From Opitutia bacterium (GTDB taxonomy: Bacteria > Verrucomicrobiota > Verrucomicrobiia > Opitutales > Seribacteraceae), in contig PAZC01000045.1 in assembly GCA_002716045.1 (NCBI GenBank), positions 1 to 33,751 of the forward strand: 33,751 nt of DNA. Reading direction: 5' to 3'. Positions 8,206 through 15,887 of this stretch are shown in pieces. Every line of letters starts with the position of its first letter. Position 1 is the first letter of the stretch. The notes under the pieces were generated by a model that searched no databases, was not told where the DNA came from, and worked only from the letters and a program-made list of their open reading frames with translations. Made by a program: the position numbers and the translations under genes.

Positions 8206-8994
8206 TTACTTTCCTTGCTCGGCGCTTTTGAGGCGCATCAGGTTTCTTTGGTAGCGCGATTGGACGAGGTCGACCAGCACCAGTATGGCGATGACGAAGT
8301 AGAAGGTTGCCTTGCTCATCGGTTCGATGGTGTAGCCGAACAATTTGAGATAGGTCACCACTTCCTCGCCATGCCCACCGACTTCGCTGACCAACATGAT
8401 GCCGACCACGAAGAGAACGAACAAGCCCAGCACTTCGTACATGCGGTTCTTTTCCAAGAACTCGGATACCCGGTCGGCCAACCAGATCATGAGGGCGCCG
8501 CTCACCACGATGGCGGTGGTCATGACCCAGAAATTGTCCGTCAGGGCCATGGCGCTCAAAATGGAGTCGAAGGAAAAGACCAAGTTCATGATCACTATGC
8601 GACTGATCACGGCTTTGGCAGAGGCTGCTTCGGAGTCGCCCATCCCGTGCCCCAGTTTCTCGAGGGACAGCATGTGGTAGATTTCCCTTATTGCGGTGTA
8701 TATGATGAATACGCCGCCAATCATCACGATGATGCCGTGCAGGTTGAGGCGGGCGTCGATGAATCCTTCCCAATGCAGGCGGGGGAATGGGTTCTCGAAG
8801 AACGACAACACCTGCAACAGGGTGAAGAGCAATACGATCCGCAGGACGATCGCTATGCCGATGCCCAGTTTGCGCACCTTGGCCTGGTCGGCGGCAGGGG
8901 CCCGCTTGGACTCCAGCGAAATATAGAGCAGGTTGTCGAAGCCCAATACCGCCTGCAGCAGGATGAGCATGATCAAGGTGAATACGATTTCCAT
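8206..8994 (-). CDS. TerC family integral membrane protein
   Basis: A 262-residue polytopic membrane protein with about seven hydrophobic segments. The two TerC hallmark acidic motifs are present: LGFDNLLYI (D20) near the N-terminus and VFSFDSILSAMA (D143) in the middle, arranged as an inverted repeat. The TerC family contains tellurite-resistance TerC and the Alx/MntX-type manganese exporters, and metal-ion export, particularly manganese, is the best-supported role in the family. No tellurite operon partners are nearby, so a metal exporter is more likely. The start at ATG 8994 gives the full first helix; no Shine-Dalgarno is evident. It is divergent from SelO across a 173-bp gap containing a 10-bp palindrome (9081-9090) and no gene I can support. 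Confidence 0.9.
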   Translation of the reverse strand: MEIVFTLIMLILLQAVLGFDNLLYISLESKRAPAADQAKVRKLGIGIAIVLRIVLLFTLLQVLSFFENPFPRLHWEGFIDARLNLHGIIVMIGGVFIIYTAIREIYHMLSLEKLGHGMGDSEAASAKAVISRIVIMNLVFSFDSILSAMALTDNFWVMTTAIVVSGALMIWLADRVSEFLEKNRMYEVLGLFVLFVVGIMLVSEVGGHGEEVVTYLKLFGYTIEPMSKATFYFVIAILVLVDLVQSRYQRNLMRLKSAEQGK

Positions 8995-9167
8995 GATGAT
9001 TTCGGATTAAATGGTTCAGTCACTTTTAGCAACAGGAGAAGAACGTCAACGAGTGGTTGAACGTAATGAGCTCCGCCCTTAACCGCGGTTGCAGAGGCAG
9101 ATTGAAATTCTTCAGATCGGCGAGTAGGTTCGGAGAAGAAGGATTGCGCAAGTAAGCCGATTCCTTC

Positions 9168-10637
9168 ATGAGATTTCGCTGCATGACTGGACCCGGTTTC
9201 CATTTCGACAACACTTACCTCGACCTGCCTGAGGCATTGTATTCCAAGCTTTCGCCCGTGCCGGTGACCCAGCCGGAAATAGTGATCCTGAACCTCCCCT
9301 TGGCCACCGAGATGGGGTTGGACTTTTCCGGTATGAGCCCGGATGAGCAAGCTGCCTTGTTTGCTGGCAACGTTTTGCCGGAAGGAGCCGAACCGTTGGC
9401 CCAAGCCTACGCTGGTCACCAATTTGGTCACTTTACGACCCTGGGTGACGGGAGGGCGATTTTACTGGGTGAGCACTTTACCCCTGCAGGGCAGCGCATG
9501 GACGTTCAATTCAAGGGGTCCGGACGCACGCCCTACTCGCGCGGAGGGGATGGGCGCGCCGCCCTCGGGCCGATGCTGCGCGAATATGTCATAAGCGAAG
9601 CAATGCATGCCCTGAAGGTTCCCACTACCCGTAGTCTGGCGGTGGTCGCAACCGGGGAGCAGGTGCACCGAGAAACGGATTTGCCGGGAGCCATCCTTAC
9701 GCGCATCGCCTGTTCTCACCTTCGCGTGGGAACCTTTGAGTATGCCATCATGCAGCAGGACAAGGAGATGATGCGAAGCCTCGTCGATTACACCCTCGAC
9801 CGGCATTTTCCATCCATTGAGGATACGGCAAACAAAGCCCTTGCTCTTCTTGAAGCGGTAGTCGAGAAACAGGCGGACTTGGTCACTAATTGGATGCGGG
9901 TGGGTTTTGTTCATGGCGTGATGAACACGGACAACATGGCTTTGTCGGGTGAAACCATTGATTACGGCCCTTGCGCCTTCATGGATAGTTTTGATCCCGG
10001 CACGGTGTTTAGCTCCATCGATCACAAGGGTCGCTACGCCTATGCCAATCAACCGAGCATCGTCCAATGGAACTTGGCCCGCTTTGCCGAAACCTTGTTG
10101 CCCATCTTGGATGACAATATCAAACATGCGTCCGAAATAGCCGAGCAAGTTCTGCGTTCCTTCGGTCCGCTCCATAAGGAAAAGTGGTTTTCCATGATGC
10201 GCGCCAAGCTCGGGCTCACGGGTGACCGAGAGGACGATGAAAGCCTCGTCACCGACCTGCTCGACTGGATGCATGGAGCGGAAGTCGATTACACCAACTT
10301 CTTCCGTGATTTGGTCCCGGGCGACCGACCGCATGGCAAGCCATACGACGACGAGGCCTTTGTGGCATGGTACGCCCGCTGGCAGGAACGCCTCGCCCGA
10401 GACCAGAAAGATTTGGAAGCTTCCTTGGCCTTGATGGGCGCAAGCAACCCAGTTGTTATCCCTCGCAATCACAAAGTGGAACAGGCCCTCGATGCCGCCA
10501 CCAATGGCGACCTGCAACCCTTTCGTGATCTTCTGGACGCTTTGGAAAAACCCTATCAAAACCAGTCTGGCCTTACACCCTACCAATCTCCGCCCAAGCC
10601 TGAGGAAAAAGTGCTGCAAACGTTTTGTGGCACCTAG
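9168..10637 (+). CDS. selO: SelO/YdiU family protein adenylyltransferase (AMPylase)
   Basis: 489 residues, close to bacterial SelO length. SelO is a pseudokinase-fold enzyme that transfers AMP from ATP to Ser/Thr/Tyr of target proteins, linked to redox stress. Signatures seen: AYAGHQFGHF near 80, VQFKGSGRTPYSRGGDGRA with the nucleotide-contacting Lys (K116), GFVHGVMNTDNM (H249, N253, D255) and DYGPCAFMD (D265). The C-terminus ends in QTFCGT, with a Cys in place of the selenocysteine found in some SelO proteins, as in E. coli YdiU; this Cys may take part in a regulatory disulfide. ATG 9168 is used, but ATG 9183 is an acceptable alternative. The gene overlaps a hairpin at its stop codon. Confidence 0.95.
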   Translation: MRFRCMTGPGFHFDNTYLDLPEALYSKLSPVPVTQPEIVILNLPLATEMGLDFSGMSPDEQAALFAGNVLPEGAEPLAQAYAGHQFGHFTTLGDGRAILLGEHFTPAGQRMDVQFKGSGRTPYSRGGDGRAALGPMLREYVISEAMHALKVPTTRSLAVVATGEQVHRETDLPGAILTRIACSHLRVGTFEYAIMQQDKEMMRSLVDYTLDRHFPSIEDTANKALALLEAVVEKQADLVTNWMRVGFVHGVMNTDNMALSGETIDYGPCAFMDSFDPGTVFSSIDHKGRYAYANQPSIVQWNLARFAETLLPILDDNIKHASEIAEQVLRSFGPLHKEKWFSMMRAKLGLTGDREDDESLVTDLLDWMHGAEVDYTNFFRDLVPGDRPHGKPYDDEAFVAWYARWQERLARDQKDLEASLALMGASNPVVIPRNHKVEQALDAATNGDLQPFRDLLDALEKPYQNQSGLTPYQSPPKPEEKVLQTFCGT

Positions 10638-10654
10638 GCCTTGAGGTGCGCAAA
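10624..10654 (+). terminator. Stem-loop at the selO stop codon, weak terminator candidate
   Basis: A 6-bp perfect stem GCACCT/AGGTGC with an 8-nt loop is extended by TTTG/CAAA across a small internal loop. It spans the selO stop codon (TAG at 10635-10637). No U-tract follows, so it is not a classical intrinsic terminator; it could slow 3' decay or be chance. The next gene starts about 180 bp downstream, consistent with a transcription unit boundary here. Confidence 0.3.
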
Positions 10655-10824
10655 CAGGAACTGCAAAATCACTGTCCGACCTCAGTAGAGACGTATCTCG
10701 CGTCCCACGAATAAAATATGGTTCTTTGCCTTTTCTTGGGTTGCAGATGATTCCATTCAAGGTTCATTGTCCCGGCATTGTCATTCATGCAAAAAACTGC
10801 ACGGTGAACTTCCTCGATCCGAAC

Positions 10825-10829
10825 AAAGG
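10825..10829 (+). promoter_or_regulatory. Ribosome binding site choosing ATG 10833
   Basis: AAAGG lies 3 nt before ATG 10833, at the start of a classical signal peptide. This favours 10833 over the in-frame TTG at 10767, which would put 22 polar residues ahead of the signal. Confidence 0.5.
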
Positions 10830-10832
10830 CAC

Positions 10833-12503
10833 ATGAAAAATTTCAAGATACCCCTGCTTCCCACGCTGATTTGCTCTCTGTTTGCAGGAACTTTGTGCTT
10901 TCCAAAAGCTGACTTGGCGGCAGCAGACGACTCGGTTGTACGGGTCTTCATCTTCGCCGGTCAGTCCAATATGGTGGGTTCGGATTCCAAGGCGCGCGAC
11001 GTGCAACGTTTCCCTCCGTTCGCTGGTTTGGAGAAAGCGCAGCCCGGAGTACGGTTTTCCTACAGTATCGGTCGTCAAAACAAAATGCTTTCGGAAGGTT
11101 GGACGGATCTCCAACCGGTCAACAACGTGATCGGACCCGAGCTTAGCTTTGCTCGCAAGGTAACCGCTGTCGCCAAGGCGCCATTGGCTATCATCAAATG
11201 CGCTGCCGGAGGCACCCATCTAGGTGGTGACTGGAACCCGGACGAGCCGATTGGCTTCAAGATGTATCCGTTGGCTCTTGATTTAGTCCGTTCGTCGTTG
11301 GAGGAACTGGACAAACAGAAGGTGAAGTATCGTTTGGAGGGCTTCATGTGGCACCAGGGCGAAAACGATATGTTCAACAAGGACTATATGCCGAACTATG
11401 GCAAAAACCTGAAAAACTTTTTCGCCAAGTGGCGCCGTGACCTGAAGGCGCCGAAATTGAAGTTCTACGTCGGCGAGCTATGCACCAAGACGATTTGGGG
11501 CATGGATCTGCGTCCCCGCATGTACGCCATCAGCCAAGGACAGAAGGCTGTCACCTCGGCCGATCCCATGGCCGAGTACGTCCCCACTTCTCACGTCGGG
11601 GTGGAGATCGGCAATCCGGTCGGGCTTCATTACCACTATGGCACTCTGGGCCAACTGCAGCACGGCGTGAACTATGCCGACGCCTACCTTCGGACAATTG
11701 GCAAATCGAGCGCCGTCGAGCGCAAGCTCAAGAAATGGCCTTACAAGAAAGGCAGTCCGGTCAAGTTGTTCGTCCTTGCGGGGCATCGCAACATGGAAGG
11801 AGAGCGTGCCTTCGTCCAGGATCTCGAGCAATTGAAAGGCAAGCAAGGCTTGTTAAAGGACAACGCTTCGATTGCTTACAAGTACAGCTTGGGCGGCGGA
11901 TACAAGACGTCCGCTGGCTGGGAACCCTTGGGCTTGGTCGACTATTACGACACCTTCGGCCCCGAGCTCAGCTTCGGCCATGCCATGAAGTCCAAGGTCT
12001 CGGGCAATCTCGCGATTGCAAAGTACACCCACAGTGGTTCGCAAATCATCGACTGGACGCCGGAAGGCAGCATGGCCAAGGACCGCCACCTCTATCCGCG
12101 CTTCATTGGCTTCGTGAAAGATTCGATCAAGGAACTCGAGGCCAAGGGCCATGACGTCGACTTGGCTGGAGTCTTTTACCACCTCGGTGAAAACGACATG
12201 TCTTTTCACCCCTATCGCAAGGACGCTGCCGCAAGACTGCAGTCCATCGTCAAGCAAAGCCGCGAAGACTTGGGCATGCCCAAGTTGAAGTGGTTCGTCA
12301 GCCAGCAGCCCCCGACTGACGTGGAGCGCCTCAACCAGCTCGACGTGGTGGGCGAGGTGGCGAAGGTGGCGGCGGCCGATCCTGAGATCATTCACCTCAA
12401 GGCCTTTGGTTTGCCAGCTCAGGAGAAGCGGTTGGTTATTCGGGCCGATGGCATAGTCGAGCTCGGCGAATTCATCGCCAAGGGCTACCTTCGCAAACAA
12501 TGA
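10833..12503 (+). CDS. Secreted tandem SASA (sialate O-acetylesterase-like, SGNH) protein
   Basis: 556 residues counted from ATG 10833, starting with a signal peptide (MKNFKIPLLPTLICSLFAG..., cleavage near AAADD). Two SASA/DUF303-like domains lie in tandem. The first has the nucleophile block FIFAGQSNMVG (S45), the WHQGENDM block (H174) and a C-terminal HYGTLGQ block with a candidate catalytic His (H268). The second (about 305-556) repeats the order but reads LAGHRNMEG, with Arg319 where Ser belongs; it keeps YHLGENDM, and its last block has no His. Copy one is therefore a likely carbohydrate O-acyl esterase and copy two a pseudo-esterase. The sulfatase gene follows by 32 bp, suggesting removal of acetyl and sulfate groups from one polysaccharide. 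Confidence 0.88.
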   Translation: MKNFKIPLLPTLICSLFAGTLCFPKADLAAADDSVVRVFIFAGQSNMVGSDSKARDVQRFPPFAGLEKAQPGVRFSYSIGRQNKMLSEGWTDLQPVNNVIGPELSFARKVTAVAKAPLAIIKCAAGGTHLGGDWNPDEPIGFKMYPLALDLVRSSLEELDKQKVKYRLEGFMWHQGENDMFNKDYMPNYGKNLKNFFAKWRRDLKAPKLKFYVGELCTKTIWGMDLRPRMYAISQGQKAVTSADPMAEYVPTSHVGVEIGNPVGLHYHYGTLGQLQHGVNYADAYLRTIGKSSAVERKLKKWPYKKGSPVKLFVLAGHRNMEGERAFVQDLEQLKGKQGLLKDNASIAYKYSLGGGYKTSAGWEPLGLVDYYDTFGPELSFGHAMKSKVSGNLAIAKYTHSGSQIIDWTPEGSMAKDRHLYPRFIGFVKDSIKELEAKGHDVDLAGVFYHLGENDMSFHPYRKDAAARLQSIVKQSREDLGMPKLKWFVSQQPPTDVERLNQLDVVGEVAKVAAADPEIIHLKAFGLPAQEKRLVIRADGIVELGEFIAKGYLRKQ

Positions 12504-12535
12504 TTTAAATTTCCTTACTGTAACCACCCATTATC

Positions 12536-14011
12536 ATGATGTGCCGCATTCGATTTTTCCTATTGTTCCTCAGTTGGCTTTTTGTCGGCATGGCTCAGGC
12601 CAAGAACCAGCGACCTAACGTATTATTCATTTTCCTCGATGACTTCGGCTGGAAGGACGTCGGGTACATGGGCAGCGACTTCTATGAGACGCCGCACTTG
12701 GACAAGCTTGCCGGCGAAGGCATGATATTCACCGACGCTTACTCCTGTTCCGCCAACTGCGCCCCCGCCCGGGCCTGCCTGCTATCCGGTCAATACACTC
12801 CGCGTCACGAAGTCTACAACGTGGGGACGGGTCCCCGCGGAAACGCCAAGCATCGCAAACTGCTACACATTCCCGGCACCACCACTTTGCGCAAGGACAT
12901 CGTGACTTGGGCCCACTGTATCCAGAAGGCGGGATACAAGACGGCCACCATGGGGAAATGGCACCTTAGCAAGGACCCCTTGCCCTACGGGTTCGACGTC
13001 AACGTCGCCGGCACCCATGCGGGTGGTCCGCCACGGGGCTATTTTCCTCCGCATGGTTCCGCGCCCGGTCTCAAGGATACTCCGAAAGACGAGTACCTGA
13101 CGGATCGCCTAAGCGACGAGGCGATCAAGTTCATCGGCGAGAACAAGGAGAACAATTGGTTCCTCTACCTGACCCATTTCGCTGTGCATACACCGATCCA
13201 GGCTAAGAAGGAGGACATTGCGAAGTTTCAGGCCAAGAAGCCCGGCAAACTGCATTCCCATGCTGTCATGGCAGGCATGATAAAGAGCGTGGACGATGGG
13301 GTCGGGCGCATCGTGGCGGCCCTCGAGGAACTGGAACTTGCCGACAATACGGCGATCTTCTTCTTCAGCGACAACGGTGGCTACGGTCCAGCCACCTCGA
13401 TGCATCCTCTCAAGGGCTACAAGGGAACCTACTACGAGGGCGGCATTCGGGAACCGTTCTTCGTCAAGTGGCCCGGGGTGGTCAAGCCTGCCACCCGCTG
13501 CTCGGATCCCATCATCGGCGTCGACTTGTACCCGACTTTTTGTGAAATGACGGGAGCCAAGTTGCCCAAGAAGCAAGCTTTGGACGGAGTCAGCTTGATG
13601 CCACTGCTGGAAGGCGATGACAGCTTGGGGCGCGAGGCGATCTACTGGCATTTTCCCGCCTATTTGCAGAGCTATGCCCGCAATGACGAGCAACGCGACC
13701 CGCTTTTTCGTTCACGGCCTTGCAGCATCATCCGGGCGGGCGACTTCAAATTACACGAGTATTTCGAGGACGGTGGGCTCGAACTCTACAACCTCAAGGA
13801 CGACATCGGGGAGAGCAAGGATCTGTCCAGGAGCATGCCAAAAAAAGCAAAGGAACTGCACGGCATGCTGAAGTCTTGGCGAGCCAAGATCAAGGCGCCG
13901 GTGCCTGATCAACTGAATCCTGCCTACGATGCCGAAGCCGATGCCCAAGCCCGCAAGGCAGGGGGCGAAAAGGACAAAGGCAAGAAGGGCAAGAAGAACA
14001 AGAAAGGGTAG
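12536..14011 (+). CDS. Secreted S1-family sulfatase
   Basis: 491 residues with a signal peptide (about 1-22, ending MAQA). The active-site signature is CAPARACLLSG (C75, R79), a Cys-type site that requires maturation to formylglycine. Metal ligands and partners are seen at FIFLDDFGW (D35, D36), MGKWHLSK (K141, H143), HFAVHTP (H218) and FFFSDNGG (D279, N280), so the alkaline-phosphatase-fold core is complete. The protein ends in a Lys/Gly-rich tail (about 475-491). Substrate cannot be read from sequence; by context, sulfate esters of a polysaccharide are likely. No sulfatase-maturating enzyme is in the window. ATG 12536 and 12539 are adjacent alternatives. It probably shares a transcript with the upstream esterase and the downstream glycosyltransferase (15 bp away). 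Confidence 0.95.
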   Translation: MMCRIRFFLLFLSWLFVGMAQAKNQRPNVLFIFLDDFGWKDVGYMGSDFYETPHLDKLAGEGMIFTDAYSCSANCAPARACLLSGQYTPRHEVYNVGTGPRGNAKHRKLLHIPGTTTLRKDIVTWAHCIQKAGYKTATMGKWHLSKDPLPYGFDVNVAGTHAGGPPRGYFPPHGSAPGLKDTPKDEYLTDRLSDEAIKFIGENKENNWFLYLTHFAVHTPIQAKKEDIAKFQAKKPGKLHSHAVMAGMIKSVDDGVGRIVAALEELELADNTAIFFFSDNGGYGPATSMHPLKGYKGTYYEGGIREPFFVKWPGVVKPATRCSDPIIGVDLYPTFCEMTGAKLPKKQALDGVSLMPLLEGDDSLGREAIYWHFPAYLQSYARNDEQRDPLFRSRPCSIIRAGDFKLHEYFEDGGLELYNLKDDIGESKDLSRSMPKKAKELHGMLKSWRAKIKAPVPDQLNPAYDAEADAQARKAGGEKDKGKKGKKNKKG

Positions 14012-14026
14012 GGCGGTCTCAGTTTG

Positions 14027-14884
14027 ATGACGACCCCTTTGCCTCAGGTGTCGGTCGTCGTACCGACTTTCAATCGTCGCGAGGTTCTTCCGCGGGCGCT
14101 GGACTCGATTCTTGGGCAAACCTTTGGCGCCTTTGAATTGATCGTGGTGGACGACGGTTCCACCGACGGAACGGCCGAGCTAGTTGAGCGCAGCTATCCG
14201 GACATTCATTTTCTGCGTCAGGAAAACCGTGGAGTGAGCGCCGCCCGTAACGCGGGGATCGCCACTGCTCAAGGCGAATGGATCGCCTTCCTTGATTCCG
14301 ATGATGCCTGGTTGCCCGAGAAGTTGGAGAGGCAAATGCAGGCGCTCGAAAGGGAGCCCGTTCATCGCTTTTGCCACACTGACGAAATTTGGATACGCGA
14401 TGGCCAGCGAGTCAACCCGGCGTCCAAGTACGCCAAGTCCGGTGGTTGGGCTTACCATAGTTGTTTGCCGCATTGCGTGATTTCCCCTTCCAGCGTGTTG
14501 ATGCATCGCGATTTGTTGCGCGAAACAGGGAATTTCGACGAGTCGCTCGAGGTCTGCGAGGACTATGACCTTTGGTTGCGCGTGACCGCTCGCGACCCCG
14601 TTCTCTTCTTGGATGAGCAACTTCTCTTTAAGTATGGAGGGCATCAGGACCAATTGTCGACCAAGCACTGGGGCATGGACCGTTATCGGATCAAGGCCTT
14701 GCAACGCGTCTTGGAGGACGGCCTTGTTTCCGGTAAGGACGAACGCATGACCCGCCAAACCTTGGTTGATAAACTGGAGATTCTGGTCGAGGGCTCGAGG
14801 AAGCGCGGGAACGATGCCCTTCTTCAGGAACTGGAACCGCAACTAGCCCAAGCCAAGGCAATTCTAGCTTCCCCGCTCAGTTGA
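14027..14884 (+). CDS. Family 2 glycosyltransferase
   Basis: About 285 residues from ATG 14027; a TTG one codon earlier is also in frame. The GT-A nucleotide-sugar fold is clear: VSVVVPTFNRREVLPRALDS at the N-terminus, IVVDDGSTDGT (about 40-50), ENRGVSAARNAGI (about 66-78) and the metal-binding FLDSDDAWLPEK. A later CEDYDLWLRV segment carries the acidic ED motif typical of the catalytic base region of GT2 enzymes. No membrane helix is visible, so it should be a soluble or peripheral transferase for cell-surface glycan synthesis. Its 3' end overlaps the convergent GIY-YIG gene by 8 bp. Its placement after sulfatase and esterase genes is somewhat unexpected, since those are degradative. Confidence 0.92.
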   Translation: MTTPLPQVSVVVPTFNRREVLPRALDSILGQTFGAFELIVVDDGSTDGTAELVERSYPDIHFLRQENRGVSAARNAGIATAQGEWIAFLDSDDAWLPEKLERQMQALEREPVHRFCHTDEIWIRDGQRVNPASKYAKSGGWAYHSCLPHCVISPSSVLMHRDLLRETGNFDESLEVCEDYDLWLRVTARDPVLFLDEQLLFKYGGHQDQLSTKHWGMDRYRIKALQRVLEDGLVSGKDERMTRQTLVDKLEILVEGSRKRGNDALLQELEPQLAQAKAILASPLS

Positions 14885-15770
14885 GCGGAACGGTCAGGAA
14901 ATCGTCTAACTGGGCTTGCCCGATGAATTCCTTGCGAGGCAAGCGGGCGATTGCCCGGAAACTTCGGTTGCGGAGGGCAGCCCGCTGGTGAAAGCGGAGC
15001 AGCGCCTGCCGGTCGCCCTCCAGTACCTCCCTGAGGAATCGATCTTTGCAGCGGGCAATGATTTCGCCTGATTTGCCCGCCAGCCGGTTGGGTAGGGCGG
15101 CTGAGTCTGCTACCCAGAACTGGGATAACTTGCGCCTTATCCTGGAGCTGGCCTTGCCAAAGGATTTTTGCAGGTCGAGCTTCAATTTCCTCGGGGCTTT
15201 GCCATCCAACCATCCGTGTGGAAGATCGTGAATGGTCGCTCCGGTGTTGTCATGCCACCAGAGGAGGCGTCGCAGAGCGGTCATTGCCCGTAGGGCGACT
15301 CGGCTTCGAAAGGCCCCGTGCACTTCGGTGCCTTGCCAGTTCTTGGCCTCCTCGGGGGAGCGTGTCCATCGCAAGACAGTTTGTCCGGCCGACTGTGAAA
15401 GGCCTACCATTACGTTGGTTTCAGGATGAACGTTGACCGAGTTGTAACGTGGGCGATGGAAGCGAATCCACTCGTTTTCCAGTTGGCGGGCGGCAGGCAA
15501 GTCGGGGCTCGTTTCAAATGTGGCCTGTTCGATCTGGGCGACCAGGCGAATCACTTTGCGCGAGGCCTTGCCAGGCTTTGCGTAACGGTAGGATGACAAC
15601 CGTTGCCGCAGGTTGACCGACGAGCCCACGTAGAGCACGCCACCGTCTTGGCTCAGAAAGCGATAGGCGCCCGGTTCTTTGGGAACCGAGAGGAAAAACT
15701 CCCTCCCCAACTTGTCGGTCAATGGGTTCCGACAAGGAAAGAGCAGCAACTGTTCGTTGTCTCCCGTCAT
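14877..15770 (-). CDS. GIY-YIG domain nuclease (UvrC/Cho N-domain-like) with extra C-terminal region
   Basis: 297 residues. The N-terminal domain (about 28-115) follows the UvrC/Cho GIY-YIG pattern: PGAYRF (variant GAY for GIY), VLYVGSS (YVG for YIG), VNLRQRLSSY with the catalytic-type Arg, and LENEWIRFHRPRYN carrying the metal-binding Glu and the final Asn. This resembles the 3'-incision half of UvrC. It lacks the UvrC C-terminal RNase H-like and HhH domains, so it is not UvrC. The remaining 180 residues are basic and rich in Arg and Leu, and I recognise no family. A role in DNA repair or as a structure-specific endonuclease is inferred. It is divergent from the M1 aminopeptidase gene with 117 bp between. 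Confidence 0.85.
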   Translation of the reverse strand: MTGDNEQLLLFPCRNPLTDKLGREFFLSVPKEPGAYRFLSQDGGVLYVGSSVNLRQRLSSYRYAKPGKASRKVIRLVAQIEQATFETSPDLPAARQLENEWIRFHRPRYNSVNVHPETNVMVGLSQSAGQTVLRWTRSPEEAKNWQGTEVHGAFRSRVALRAMTALRRLLWWHDNTGATIHDLPHGWLDGKAPRKLKLDLQKSFGKASSRIRRKLSQFWVADSAALPNRLAGKSGEIIARCKDRFLREVLEGDRQALLRFHQRAALRNRSFRAIARLPRKEFIGQAQLDDFLTVPLN

Positions 15771-15887
15771 CGATTCTCACTTTGGGGATGGCCGATTGCT
15801 TCGTCAATCCTTGTGGCGAAGGAGCGATTTGGTTTTGCTTCCACGCGCTTGCTCTCTAGGATTCGGACACTCCTTCGAAAACTTCCC

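Noticed and set aside
8167-9060. 297-codon open frame antisense to the TerC gene
   Set aside because: Asp/Glu/His/Gln-rich composition is the reverse complement of membrane helices, typical of a shadow frame.
8995-9167. Possible tRNA or small RNA in the TerC/selO gap
   Set aside because: No cloverleaf or CCA-end pattern found; only a 10-bp palindrome and a 29-codon frame without support.
9462-10760. 432-codon open frame antisense to selO
   Set aside because: Antisense shadow produced by codon bias; no family motifs, whereas selO on the other strand is fully conserved.
10638-10832. Promoter for the esterase operon (TAAAAT-like box near 10712)
   Set aside because: No convincing -35 element at proper spacing, and promoter consensus in this phylum is not known well enough to call it.
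15817-15877. 8-bp inverted repeat CGAAGGAG/CTCCTTCG between nuclease and M1 genes
   Set aside because: Short stem with a 45-nt spacer, readily expected by chance; no promoter or terminator signal accompanies it.
15603-15887. N-terminal extension of the M1 aminopeptidase frame
   Set aside because: It overlaps the divergent nuclease gene, and the signal peptide starts at 15888.
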